From Multivorans sp965232105 (GTDB taxonomy: Bacteria > Acidobacteriota > Thermoanaerobaculia > Multivoradales > Multivoraceae), in assembly GCA_965232105.1 (NCBI GenBank), contig OZ246956.1, forward strand, positions 1 to 64,000: DNA of 64,000 bases. Reading direction: 5' to 3'. The number at the start of each line of letters is the position of its first letter. Positions within the stretch are counted from its first letter, which is position 1. Below are positions 53,009 through 61,827 of this stretch, one piece after another. A model generated the notes under the pieces. It saw only the letters and a list, made by a program, of their open reading frames with translations. It had not been told where the DNA came from and ran no database searches. The position numbers and the translations under genes were made by a program.

Positions 53009-54970
53009 CTATCCCGTCAATAGCTCCGGCACGTTCTCCCGGATCTCTTTCGCCTCTTCGTGTGCCGGGAATCGCCGTACTGCCTCCCTCCAAGTGGCCT
53101 TGGCCTCAGCGACTCTTCCAGAGTTCCAGTAGACACCTCCCAGATTGAACCAGGCCCGATCGTAGTCCTCCTCCAATTGCACTGCTCGGCGATACGCATC
53201 GACTGCCCCTTCGACATCGCCCACTCCCGCCCTAGCGACTCCAACTTGAAACCAGCTCAACGCGTCCGGCTGGTGCTCCTGTGCCTGGGCCAGCAGAACC
53301 GGCAAGGCCTCCGCGTACCTCCCCAGGAAGTTCAGAGCAGTTCCGAAGCAGTAGCCGTATTCGTCCGCAGACACGTCGAACGCCCGCCGGTAGCACTCCT
53401 CCGCCTCGACCCAATCCCCATCGTCCTGAGCCCAATGGCCACACCGATCCCAAAGGAACGCTGGATTGGTCGCGCCACGCGCCACTAGCTGTTCGGTGCT
53501 TCGCTTGACCTTCTCGTAGTTGTAGGCCGTCCGTTCGCCGTCGGCCTGAAGCAGGAACACACAGAGCAGCCTCTCACGCTCTGCCACCACCGTTCTCCCG
53601 AGCGGCACACCCGCGCAGTCGTCCCAGAATCGAAGCGCGTGACGGGCCGCTTCGACGGACGCTCTGCCGTAGGTCGCCACCAACCTCGCACACCAAGGCA
53701 ACACCCACTCCGACTCCCGAGCACGCCCCTGTAACGCCCGGATCTCCCGAAACGCTTCCCCGGTCCTGCCCAACTCGAACAGAACCTCAGCACGCCAGCC
53801 CTGCACCGACGTCAGAGCCAGGGCCGAGCCTCCTGAACACACGATCGCGTCGAGGTGCTCCAAGGCTCGCTCAAGCTCACTCACGCCTCCAGGGCTCCGC
53901 CTGTAGCTGAGGGCGAGGGCGAAGTGCGCCTCAGCGAGGTCAGCGTCGAACTTGAGAGCCCTCCGGTAGAGAACGTGTGCGCCCTCGACGTCCCCCAGCT
54001 TCGCCTTCGCCGCACCGAAGTTCTTGCAACACATCGCTGCTAGACCACTACCGTCAGACCCCTCCAACAGCTCCAGAGCTGCCTCGTACGTTTCCACCGC
54101 ACGCCGGTAGTCACCCAAGGCAAGCCAGCCATTGCCGACGCAGTAGAGCATGGATCCCGGCGAGAACACTCCGCCATTGGCGGCGTCCTGCAGGACCTCG
54201 ATGCCCTTGGCAACCCGGGCTCGGTCGACCTCCTGGCCATTGACTCCCAGGTTGATCTCCGCCATGTAGGCGTACGAGAACTTCCCGATGGAAGTACCCA
54301 GTACAGCGTGAAACTTGTCGAAATTGCAACTTATGGTTCGGTCCTGCCCTCGGCGATAGAGTTCCGCCAACAACGCCTCGGCACTCGCGACGTCGGCGGG
54401 TACAGGCAAGTCCACGCCCATTTCTTCGGGCAAGCCAGCCAAGCGGTTCGGAGGCAGAGTGGCGTATAGATGCCGACGGTCTCGCGCGCCCCTCGCTGAG
54501 GCGATCGCGTGCTCTTTCAGTCTCTTCTGAAATTCGAGGCTAAAGGCGTCTTTGAACCTCACAGTTACAGTCGATTGATCGCCCCAGGCTCCCGGGCAAT
54601 GCTCATACTCGCGCAACACGTCGTCGACTCTGCGAACCAGTAATCGCTCGGACGGAGCGTGATAGCACACGAACACGGAGGCCGGGTGCACCGTCAGGTA
54701 GTTGAGTGTCGTTCTTCTGACGGACCGACTCACGGCCCCGTCGGCGCTGGCGTCGCTCCGCGTCCCTTTGAGCTGTACGGCGACTCTGACATTCGTCATC
54801 TCGTGGCCGTCTCGCGCCTCGATCCAGAAGTCGACACCGTAGTCGGAGTCGTCGACAGACTGAACGACGAAGTGTTCGCCATCCGAGATCGCCGTCCTGA
54901 AGCGACTCTTGGACTCCTCGTCGAGCTCGCGGTTCTTGTCGTGCTTGGGAAGATCGTCCAAGTAAGACAC
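53009..54970 (-). CDS. DUF4365-type nuclease domain fused to TPR array
   Basis: 653 aa, GTG start preceded by GGTGGAG. The N-terminal about 150 residues match DUF4365: SDYGVDFWIEA followed by VRVAVQLKGT gives Asp47, Gln66 and Lys68, the PD-(D/E)xK-like core, then LNYLTVHPASVFVCYH. Residues about 225-650 are ten or more TPR units (for example YRRAVETYEAALELLEG, EAHFALALSYRR, AEECYRRAFDVSADEYG, DAVDAYRRAVQLEEDYDRAWFNLGGVYW). Known: DUF4365 proteins are predicted nucleases found with defence or mobile genes; the TPR region may sense a partner. Convergent with the HEPN-like gene and its hepT relic. Confidence 0.75.
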   Translation of the reverse strand: MSYLDDLPKHDKNRELDEESKSRFRTAISDGEHFVVQSVDDSDYGVDFWIEARDGHEMTNVRVAVQLKGTRSDASADGAVSRSVRRTTLNYLTVHPASVFVCYHAPSERLLVRRVDDVLREYEHCPGAWGDQSTVTVRFKDAFSLEFQKRLKEHAIASARGARDRRHLYATLPPNRLAGLPEEMGVDLPVPADVASAEALLAELYRRGQDRTISCNFDKFHAVLGTSIGKFSYAYMAEINLGVNGQEVDRARVAKGIEVLQDAANGGVFSPGSMLYCVGNGWLALGDYRRAVETYEAALELLEGSDGSGLAAMCCKNFGAAKAKLGDVEGAHVLYRRALKFDADLAEAHFALALSYRRSPGGVSELERALEHLDAIVCSGGSALALTSVQGWRAEVLFELGRTGEAFREIRALQGRARESEWVLPWCARLVATYGRASVEAARHALRFWDDCAGVPLGRTVVAERERLLCVFLLQADGERTAYNYEKVKRSTEQLVARGATNPAFLWDRCGHWAQDDGDWVEAEECYRRAFDVSADEYGYCFGTALNFLGRYAEALPVLLAQAQEHQPDALSWFQVGVARAGVGDVEGAVDAYRRAVQLEEDYDRAWFNLGGVYWNSGRVAEAKATWREAVRRFPAHEEAKEIRENVPELLTG

Positions 54971-55121
54971 TATTACTCCACCGCCGATTCAACTCGCTAG
55001 TAGGCGGGCCCGAAGGCCAAAGCCATGCCGTTGCAGTACGGTCGCGGTCCGGGACGATAGCAGCCGTTCGTTGAGTCAGAGGCCTGGCGGCACCTCAACC
55101 ACAAGATGGTCCCGTAACGCC

Positions 55122-55941
55122 TCAAAGGTCGACCCGGCTCTCGGAATCCCCTGCCGACAGTGCGTTCATGTAGGCGAGAACGAGATCACCCGTTCGGTAG
55201 GACCCGAAGAGAGCCTCGTCCTGCCGCTGTGCGATCGGGAAAGTCCGAAGCACGTACTCCGCGTCTTGCCGGCACAAACCGTAGAGCAGGAAGTACAAAG
55301 CATCCAGCCTGGCTCGCAAGTGCCGGCGCTCCTCCTGGTCCCAGGAAAAGGGACGCGGGCCGCAGCCAAGGTCACGCGCAAGCGGCTCCATGTCGTGCGC
55401 CGCGTAGGTCAGGCGTAGGACGTGGTCGCGGACGATGTCCAGAGCGGTCCTGTCCCCGAACCGGCGCTTGTAGTCCCCAGCCAGAATCACCGGCAACTGC
55501 TCGACGATGAACCAGTTCAGATGCTGTCCCTGGACCTTCTGCCGGGCCACGAAGTCGAACACGAAGGAGTTGAAGTTGGCGGCAAGCAGCGACAATGCCT
55601 CCGCGGCCGCCGCAGCTGAGCGGGCACCATCGGGTGTAAGCAGGGGAAGCGTGTTGCCCACGGCGGAGCGAGGTACAAGAGAAGCGATCATGGTGCGAAC
55701 GTTCGTCGGCGCCGTGACGTCCTTGAAGGCGAGTGCCCAGTCGACACCCACTGGCCACTCCACCTTGTCAGCCGCAACCCAGAACTGCGGATCAGGCGAC
55801 CAAGCCGGATCAGCATGCTCCGCCAGCGTTGCCTCGCGCGGCTGCGCGGGGCGGTTCAGATTCTCCGGGTTCACGACCACGCTCGCCGCCCGGTGGTCGA
55901 ACGCCTGGACCATCTTGCCCTCGTACAGGAGGTATTGCCGA
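55122..55941 (-). pseudogene. 3' fragment of Eco57I-like type IIG restriction-modification gene
   Basis: Encodes about 270 C-terminal residues: LLYEGKMVQAFDHRAASVV, then KDVTAPTNVRTMIASLVPRSAVGNTLPLL (a conserved block of the target-recognition part of Eco57I-type methylases), FNSFVFDFVARQKVQGQHLNWFIVEQLPV, and a helical end. It is cut at its 5' side by the IS256-family element. The catalytic NPPY-containing methyltransferase region that should lie between this piece and the 5' fragment is absent, so the gene cannot be restored by removing the IS. Confidence 0.8.
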
Positions 55942-57285
55942 AAGTTGTGGATCGGCGATTTGATCAGGCAGCGTTCCTGACCTGAGTTCCGTCGGTGAAT
56001 GGTACTCCTTCTCTGACCAGAGCAACGAGGTGCGGGGCGTTGACTCGTCGCCAGCGTTTCTGCGCCATGTCGAGCAGCTTGAAGGCCATCAGCAGGGCCT
56101 TGGTGCGTGACCCGGCGCCCTTGGTGACCCGCTGCCGCAGCTTGACGGTGGCAAACGTCGATTCGACTGCGTTGGTGGTGCGCAGGTGCTGCCAGTGCTC
56201 GGCCGGGAAGTCGAAGAAGCTGAGCAGGCAGTCCTGGTCCCTTTGCAGGGATTCGACCGCCTTGGGGTACTTGGCGCCGTAGTCCTCGGCGAAACTCTCG
56301 ATCTCCGCCTCGGCATCCTCGCGGCACTCCGCGTACATGATCTCGTGCAGAGCCCTCTTGGCCTTGGCCTGCAGCCGCTTCGGCAGCTTGTCCAGCACGT
56401 TCCTCAGCCGATGCACCCAGCATCTCTGCTCCCTGGTTTCGGGCCACACGTCGCGGACCGCCCGCCACAGGCCCAGGGCGCCGTCGCCGATGGCCAGGAC
56501 TGGCGCTCGCAGGCCGCGGCGCTTCAGGTCCCGCAGGACGCTCGCCCAGCTCTCCGCGCTCTCCCGGTAGCCGTCCTCCACCGCGATCAGCTCCTTGGTC
56601 CCGTCACGGCGCACGCCAAGCAGGACCAGCGTGCACAGGCGATCGTCCTCCAGACGGACCCGGAAATGCACGCCGTCCGCCCACACGTACACGTAGTCCT
56701 CGGCGCTCAGGTCTCGTTGCCGGAAGGACCGGTACTCCTTCTCCCACGACGAGGTCATCCGCGCGATGCTGGATGCAGACAGGCCCGAGGCCTTCTCCCC
56801 CAGCAAGGCGCCGAGCGCTTCCTTGAAGTCGCCTGTCGACAAACCCCGCAGGTACAACACCGGCAGGACCTCCTCGACCTTCGGCGAGCGGCGCATGTAC
56901 GGCGGCAGGATCGAGCTCGTGAAGCGATGATCAGGCCGCCGGTCGTCGACCCGGGGAGCCCTGACCTCCACCGTGCCGGCGCCCATCGTCACCTGCCGCG
57001 CGCGGGCCCGGCCGTTGCGCACCACCAGTGCACGGCCGTCCTCCCCGCGTTCCGCGCGGTGTCTCTCCACGTACTCGGAGACTTCCACCTCCAGGGCCTC
57101 CACCAGCATCCGGCGAGCGCCCTCGCGGAAAAGCTCGTCGAGAGGCACGACGGTGTTCCCCTCCGAGGCGGTTTCGACTATCTTGAGCATGGGCGGCGTG
57201 TCCTTTCTCCCGGCATCCGACCGGGCGTCTTGTTGAACACCCAGGAGGATACGCCGCCTGATCTGCATCACCGGATCCACAACTT
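55942..57285 (-). mobile_element. IS256-family insertion sequence
   Basis: About 1344 bp. Terminal inverted repeats: AAGTTGTGGATC at 55942-55953 and its exact complement at 57274-57285, with similarity continuing inward for about 35 bases (GATCAGGC(A/G)GCGT in both arms) and weakly outward for about 10 bases (TA(T/C)TGCC before each). One transposase gene fills most of it. No 8-9 bp target duplication is seen at the flanks, in line with a deletion made by or after insertion. The restriction gene frame reads through into the transposase frame. Confidence 0.85.
55964..57190 (-). CDS. IS256-family (Mutator-like) transposase
   Basis: 408 aa from the ATG at 57190. DDE residues: Asp172 (YVWADGVHF), Asp236 (AIGDGALGLW) and Glu343 (TTNAVESTF), plus CWVHRLRNVLDKLP, the family HRxRNxxxK block. 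Length and motifs are complete, so the element may still be mobile. Known: IS256 elements move by copy-out/paste-in through a circular intermediate. The codons upstream of its ATG are also open, joined in frame to the interrupted restriction gene; the fused reading is a by-product of the insertion. Confidence 0.95.
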   Translation of the reverse strand: MLKIVETASEGNTVVPLDELFREGARRMLVEALEVEVSEYVERHRAERGEDGRALVVRNGRARARQVTMGAGTVEVRAPRVDDRRPDHRFTSSILPPYMRRSPKVEEVLPVLYLRGLSTGDFKEALGALLGEKASGLSASSIARMTSSWEKEYRSFRQRDLSAEDYVYVWADGVHFRVRLEDDRLCTLVLLGVRRDGTKELIAVEDGYRESAESWASVLRDLKRRGLRAPVLAIGDGALGLWRAVRDVWPETREQRCWVHRLRNVLDKLPKRLQAKAKRALHEIMYAECREDAEAEIESFAEDYGAKYPKAVESLQRDQDCLLSFFDFPAEHWQHLRTTNAVESTFATVKLRQRVTKGAGSRTKALLMAFKLLDMAQKRWRRVNAPHLVALVREGVPFTDGTQVRNAA

Positions 57286-58309
57286 CTGGCAGTAGCTCGA
57301 GTTCCATGAGGCGGTTGTAGTAGTTGCTCGCCGTGCTCGAGAACGTGTCTCGCTCGCGCCACCTCGTCGCAATGTCGTCGCGGACGCGCACGCGCAGGCC
57401 GTAGTCGTCGTATCGCGAGTCGTTCACGGGCAGCAGGCCACGGTCTTCGGCGTAAAGCACGAACAGCAGGCGATACAGGAAGATCAGGCCGGCATTCCGG
57501 ATCTCCTGCAGGTCGGCTTCCGGCGCCTGAGCGGCCAGGGCGTTCAGCAGCCGCGGGAACACATCGCCGAACACGACCTGGGAAAGGTCCTTGGCCGCAC
57601 TCTCCTCGTACCGCTTCCCCTCGGCGATCGCCAGGTCGACGAAGCTTGCTCTGGCACCCGTCCGCTGAACGAACGCATCCTGTCCAAAGAGAAGGAGGAA
57701 GCTCCTCAGGGCATCTTCGTCCCCACTCTCTAGGATCGCACCCAGGTCCACCTCGAAGTAGGCGCTCGCGCGCGGGCGAGCTTCGTGGTCGTAGAGCCTC
57801 CAGACGCGGCCGTTTGTCAGAAGGCCCCGGCTGATGCGTCCATCCGAGACGCTGTAGGCGGTAGCCAGATACCGGAGGATCTGGCCGTGCGGCGTGCCGA
57901 GCACGAACCGATCCGAACGATCCCGCGCATCCAGGGGCAAGCCGAACCGCTTACTCTCCTGGACCACAAGGGCATCCACATAGCGGTCGTCCGGGGCCGT
58001 CCGCTCGGCAGCGCGCCCTTTCGACTCGGAGTCCTCGAACAGCAGGTGGTCCGGGACATCCTCGCCACGCGCCGCTTCCTGCTGCGGCAGGTAGTCCGTC
58101 CATCCAAGCAACCGAAGAACCGGCCTGATCAGCTCCTCCTCGGTGACCGCCTCATTGGGGGCGCTGAAGCGACTGATGCTCGCGAAGCGCTCGGTCACGC
58201 TGGCCCGGAATCCCGTGAGCGCCTCCGGTGTCCGGAGGGACTCCCGCCACTCGGGGGTCTCCTGAATGCCCTCGGTGAGGAAGTAGTGGGTGAAGAGTTG
58301 GCCCGTCAA
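57286..58309 (-). pseudogene. 5' fragment of Eco57I-like type IIG restriction-modification gene
   Basis: Encodes about 340 N-terminal residues. LTGQLFTHYFLTEGIQETPEWRE begins a recognisable start; PVLRLLGWTDYLPQQE and DDRYVDALVVQESKRFGLPLD form a PD-(D/E)xK-like nuclease core (the Asp...Glu-Ser-Lys triad), followed by FVLGTPHGQILRYLATAYSVSDGRISRGLLTNGRVWRLYDHEAR and the helical linker FLYRLLFVLYAEDRGLLPV. It ends at NYYNRLMEL next to the IS. Start uncertain: a TTG at 58309 fits; the frame stays open to 58393. Homologous genes continue with a methyltransferase that is missing here. Confidence 0.8.
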
Positions 58310-58661
58310 CGGCTTCTCACTGGAACATCGGGGTGGACAACCGTGTCGTCGTCGCGCTTGCAGCCATGAAGGTTGGAGTCTAGGCCCTTGCACGCTGGAA
58401 GCAAGTCCGACGCATGGATCGGGCCCGTTTGCCCGCCAGTCTCTGCCGACTTCTTCCGCACGGTGACGCCACGGTCTCAGCGCCCTCGGCGGCGGCTTCT
58501 GGGAAGTCTCTGCCGCACGTTCATTGCCTTGGATTTCCTTGTGTTCATTACTCCCGAAATGATAGCTTCATCATCTTCGCGGGATGCGTCGAAGGGCCGA
58601 TTCGGCAGCCTCCGAAGCGCACTAATCTTCACCGTCAAATCCCAGCACGGATGGCAACAGA

Positions 58662-60157
58662 ATGATTGACAAAGAAACCAGCATGAACGCCAAGGAGCGC
58701 ATGGGCGAGGAGATCGCCACGCTTGCGGCGCGCATCGACGCGGCGACCTACGAGTTGCTCGTCCTGATCCGCAAGTTCGATGAGGAGGAGGGCTGGAACT
58801 GCGGCTTTCTGAGTTGCGCGCACTGGCTCACCTGGCGCATCGGCCTGGCGCCCAACGCGGCCCGCGAGCGCGTGCGGGTCGCCCGGGCACTCGGCGAGCT
58901 ACCGGTGATGAGCGAGGCGATGAAGCGGGGCGAGCTCTCGTACTCGAAGGTCAGGGCGTTGACCCGCGTGCACGGCCCGACACGGAGAAGGAGCTGGTCG
59001 AACTCGGCCGAGCGGGAACAGCAGCCCACATCGAACGGGTCGTCAGGGCGTGGCGCAGAATCGACCGTTCAGTCGAGGCCGCGGAGGACGAACTACGCGA
59101 CGCGTCGAGCCATGTGACAACCCACGTAGACGAGAACGGCATGTTCGTCATCCGCGGTCGCCTGGCGCCCGAGGCGGGCGAAGTCGTGATGAAGGCGCTC
59201 AAGGCGGCGGGCGAGACGCTCTACGCGGAAACCCAGGATGACCGGCCGCCTGCCGGCAAGGTTCGAGCCGATGCGCTCGCCCTCGTAGCCGAAAGCGCGC
59301 TCACGGGCGGCCTCGCTCCGGGCTCAAGCGGCGACCGCTACCAGGTCGTGGTTCATGTGAGCGAGGAGGAATTGAGCGTGCCTGAGCAGTTGCCCGCCGT
59401 TGGGTGCACGTCGTGTGTTTCCGCGGAAACGCCCGCGGCACGCGTTTCCGCGGAAGCGCCACCGACGCACCCACAGGAGTATGTGGTCCCAACGGCTGAA
59501 GCCGAACACGTCTCCACGGAAGCGCCAGCCGGACGCCAACCGGCAAACGGACGACCTTCACCCCGCGGAGCCTGGCTCGGCGACTCCCAAGTCCCTGTTT
59601 CCGCGGAAACAACCCGGCGCATTGCCTGTGACGCCGGCAAGGTCCGGATCACTCACCGATCGGGCCAGATCCTGAGCGTCGGCCGCAAGAGGCGCACCAT
59701 TCCGCCGCCGATCCGGCGCGCTCTGGAGTTCCGCGACCAGGGTTGCCGCTTTCCCGGCTGTACTTCGAAGCACTGCGACGCCCACCACATCGTCCACTGG
59801 GCCGACGGCGGCGAAACGAAGCTCTCGAACCTGGTACTCCTCTGCCGGCGACACCACCGGCTGCTCCATGAAGGCGGCTTCAGCGTGCGGATGAGCGAGG
59901 CCGGCGCCGTACGGTTCTTCCATCGCCGGGGACGGCCCCTGGAACAGAGTCCGGCGCCTCCACCGGTCGGGCTCCACGCCGCCCGAAAGCTGGTCGAGCA
60001 CCTGGAGAACGCCGGCATCCTGATCACGGGCAAGGAGTCCATGCCGAGATGGGACGGCGAGCCGCTCGACCTGCCCTACGTCATGGAGTGCCTGTGGCGG
60101 CCGCCACCGCACCTGGAGGCAGTAGCCCGCGAACGAAACGCACCGCGCGCCGCGTAA
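58662..60157 (+). pseudogene. DUF222/HNH endonuclease (13E12-type), frameshifted
   Basis: Two reading frames together make one protein. Frame 1 from ATG 58662 encodes the DUF222 start (EEIATLAARIDAATYELLVLIRKFDEEEGW...SYSKVRALTRV). Near 58970 it needs a +1 base to continue as PDTEKELVELGRAGTAAHIERVVRAW in the other frame, which runs to the stop at 60155-60157. The C-terminus has the HNH site: CRFPGCTSKHCDAHHIVHWADGGETKLSNLVLLCRRHHRLLHEGG. A linker holds VSAET/VSAEA/VSTEA repeats. Known: such genes are multicopy in some Actinobacteria and Acidobacteriota. A sequencing error cannot be excluded; the rest of the gene is intact. Confidence 0.8.
59417..59610 (+). repeat. Palindromic repeat array inside the HNH gene
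   Basis: GTTTCCGCGGAAAC, a perfect 14-bp palindrome, occurs at 59417-59430 and 59597-59610; near-copies are GTTTCCGCGGAAGC (59444-59457) and GTCTCCACGGAAGC (59510-59523). In the coding frame each yields VSAET or a variant. The array lies in the non-conserved linker before the HNH domain. Confidence 0.85.
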
Positions 60158-60301
60158 CGGCTCGGAAGGAGACGCCGACCCATCCAGAGGCGGCTTGCAG
60201 GCGGCGTCGAAACGACCGGGACATCCCTCGGCTCGCTCCACTAGAGGGATACCCTCGGAGGCACGTACAAGACCAGACTCTCTCCTCCCGGAGATCGCGA
60301 C

Positions 60302-61228
60302 ATGGACGAGACGGCGGCGCCCGCTGAAGAGCAGTGGAAGCGATGGGGGCTTCGGGTCCTCCGGTTTCCGCTGACCCGGATCGTCCTCTTTGGCGCCGGT
60401 ATCGCCGCGGCCGCCGTGATCCAGGCACTGTCGGCCGCCGGGCTCAGCCTGTGGTTGGAAAGTACCTGGCTGCGAGTCGTGGTCGGAGTGGTGTTTCCCA
60501 TCCTCGCCGTTCACTTGGCCTACCTTGGAATGACCCGTCTCCTGGAGCGACGGTCCGCCGCGGAACTCTCCCTACGCGGGGCACTGCGTGAAACCAGCGT
60601 GGGAGCTTTGGTCGGCGCCGCCTGCTTGACGTTGATCGTGGCGCTCATCGCCGCGCTCGGCTTCTACCAGGTGCAAGGAGTCGATGCCTGGACCGCCTTG
60701 TTGACCGCGTTCGCCATCGCCGCCACGTCCGGCTATGTCGAGGAAGTGATCTTCCGCGGTGTCGTGTTCCGGATTCTTGAAGAGGGGCTCGGAACATGGC
60801 TGGCCCTCGCCATCTCGGCAGCCCTCTTTGGGTTCGTACATCTGAGTAATCCAAACGCGACCTTCTACGGCGCCGCGGCGATCGCTATCGAAGCAGGCGT
60901 GCTACTCGGCGCCGCCTACGTCCTGACCCGGCGCCTATGGCTCGCGATCGGTATCCACTTCGGATGGAACTTCATGGTGGCGGGCGTGTTCGGCCCGAAT
61001 CTCTCCGGCATCCAGGTGCGAAGCGTTCTCCAATCCCAACTGAGCGGACCCGACTTCCTCTCCGGCGGCGCTCTCGGGGTAGAGGGTTCCGTGTTCGCCA
61101 TTGCCCTGTGCCTGCTCGTGAGCGCCGCCCTCCTGAGGCGGGCACGGCTTCAGGACCGCTTCATCCGGCCGTTCTGGCGGCGAGAAGCGACCCTGCCGCC
61201 GCCAATCGGCGAACCCACCGACAGCTAG
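60302..61228 (+). CDS. CPBP family intramembrane glutamic endopeptidase
   Basis: 308 aa with about eight hydrophobic helices. Family motifs: GYVEEVIFRGVVF with Glu147, Glu148 and Arg152 (EExxxR), FGFVHLSNPNATFYG with His180, and AIGIHFGWNF with a second His. These line the intramembrane active site of Abi/CAAX-processing-like proteases. CGGAG precedes the ATG by 8 bases. Known roles range from prenyl-protein processing to bacteriocin immunity; no partner gene is adjacent, so the role is open. Confidence 0.92.
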   Translation: MDETAAPAEEQWKRWGLRVLRFPLTRIVLFGAGIAAAAVIQALSAAGLSLWLESTWLRVVVGVVFPILAVHLAYLGMTRLLERRSAAELSLRGALRETSVGALVGAACLTLIVALIAALGFYQVQGVDAWTALLTAFAIAATSGYVEEVIFRGVVFRILEEGLGTWLALAISAALFGFVHLSNPNATFYGAAAIAIEAGVLLGAAYVLTRRLWLAIGIHFGWNFMVAGVFGPNLSGIQVRSVLQSQLSGPDFLSGGALGVEGSVFAIALCLLVSAALLRRARLQDRFIRPFWRREATLPPPIGEPTDS

Positions 61229-61293
61229 AGTCTCGAAGCGCACCAGTCGGTGACAAGGACCGGATCGGGCTTGATTCCATCTTGGAGGACTCC

Positions 61294-61725
61294 ATGAAGA
61301 AACCACCTGAAGGCTGGCCGAGAATCTCGCCCTCCCTCTTCTACGACGACGCAGCGGCCGCGATCGACTGGCTGACCAAGGCGTTCGGATTCGAGGTACA
61401 GGAGCGGGTCGAGGATGAGCAGGGGAGAATCGTCCACTCGCAGCTCGTCCTGGACGGCGGCCTCATCATGGTCGGGCAGACGGGTCTGCAGCCCGACCGG
61501 GCGTACCAGCAGTCTCCCCGCGGGCTCGACTGCGCGAACACGCAGTCCCTCGCCGTGCACGTCGACGACGCCGACGCGCACTGCGAACGGGCGCGGGCGG
61601 CGGGTGCCGTGATCACGATGGAGCCAGCGACCCAGGACTACGGCGAGGGCTACTGGGTCGACCGGAGCTACGGCGCCCGGGACCTCGAGGGACACCAATG
61701 GTGGTTCCTGCAACGGCTGCGCTGA
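61294..61725 (+). CDS. VOC family protein (glyoxalase/bleomycin-resistance-like)
   Basis: 143 aa; TTGGAGGAC lies just before the ATG. Vicinal oxygen chelate fold: ISPSLFYDDAAAAIDWLTKAFGFEV, GRIVHSQLVLDGGLIMVGQ, LAVHVDDADAHCERARAAGAVI, and the C-terminal YWVDRSYGARDLEGHQWWFLQRL. It matches the PhnB/YdeO-like subgroup common in many bacteria. Metal-binding His/Glu positions are partly present, so enzyme activity is uncertain. Independent of the downstream arsS-like gene, which is preceded by a hairpin. Confidence 0.88.
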   Translation: MKKPPEGWPRISPSLFYDDAAAAIDWLTKAFGFEVQERVEDEQGRIVHSQLVLDGGLIMVGQTGLQPDRAYQQSPRGLDCANTQSLAVHVDDADAHCERARAAGAVITMEPATQDYGEGYWVDRSYGARDLEGHQWWFLQRLR

Positions 61726-61772
61726 CCGGGCTCCACCAGGGGAACAGCAGACCCAGTCGACAGGTCGTGCCT

Positions 61773-61800
61773 TACCGCGTCACCCCGATGTGACGCGGTA
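61773..61800 (+). promoter_or_regulatory. 11-bp perfect stem hairpin/operator upstream of arsS-like gene
   Basis: TACCGCGTCAC at 61773-61783, loop CCCGAT, and the exact complement at 61790-61800. It ends 27 bp before the radical SAM gene start. No T-run follows, so a dyad-symmetric operator or an RNA hairpin is more likely than a simple terminator. Confidence 0.6.
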
Positions 61801-61827
61801 CTCTCAGCGGACCTCAAGGCTGAGCCC

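Noticed and set aside
55964..58393. Apparent 809-aa fused nuclease-transposase protein
   Set aside because: It is created by in-frame insertion of an IS256 element into an RM gene; family start of the transposase is at 57190. Kept only as an IS insertion finding.
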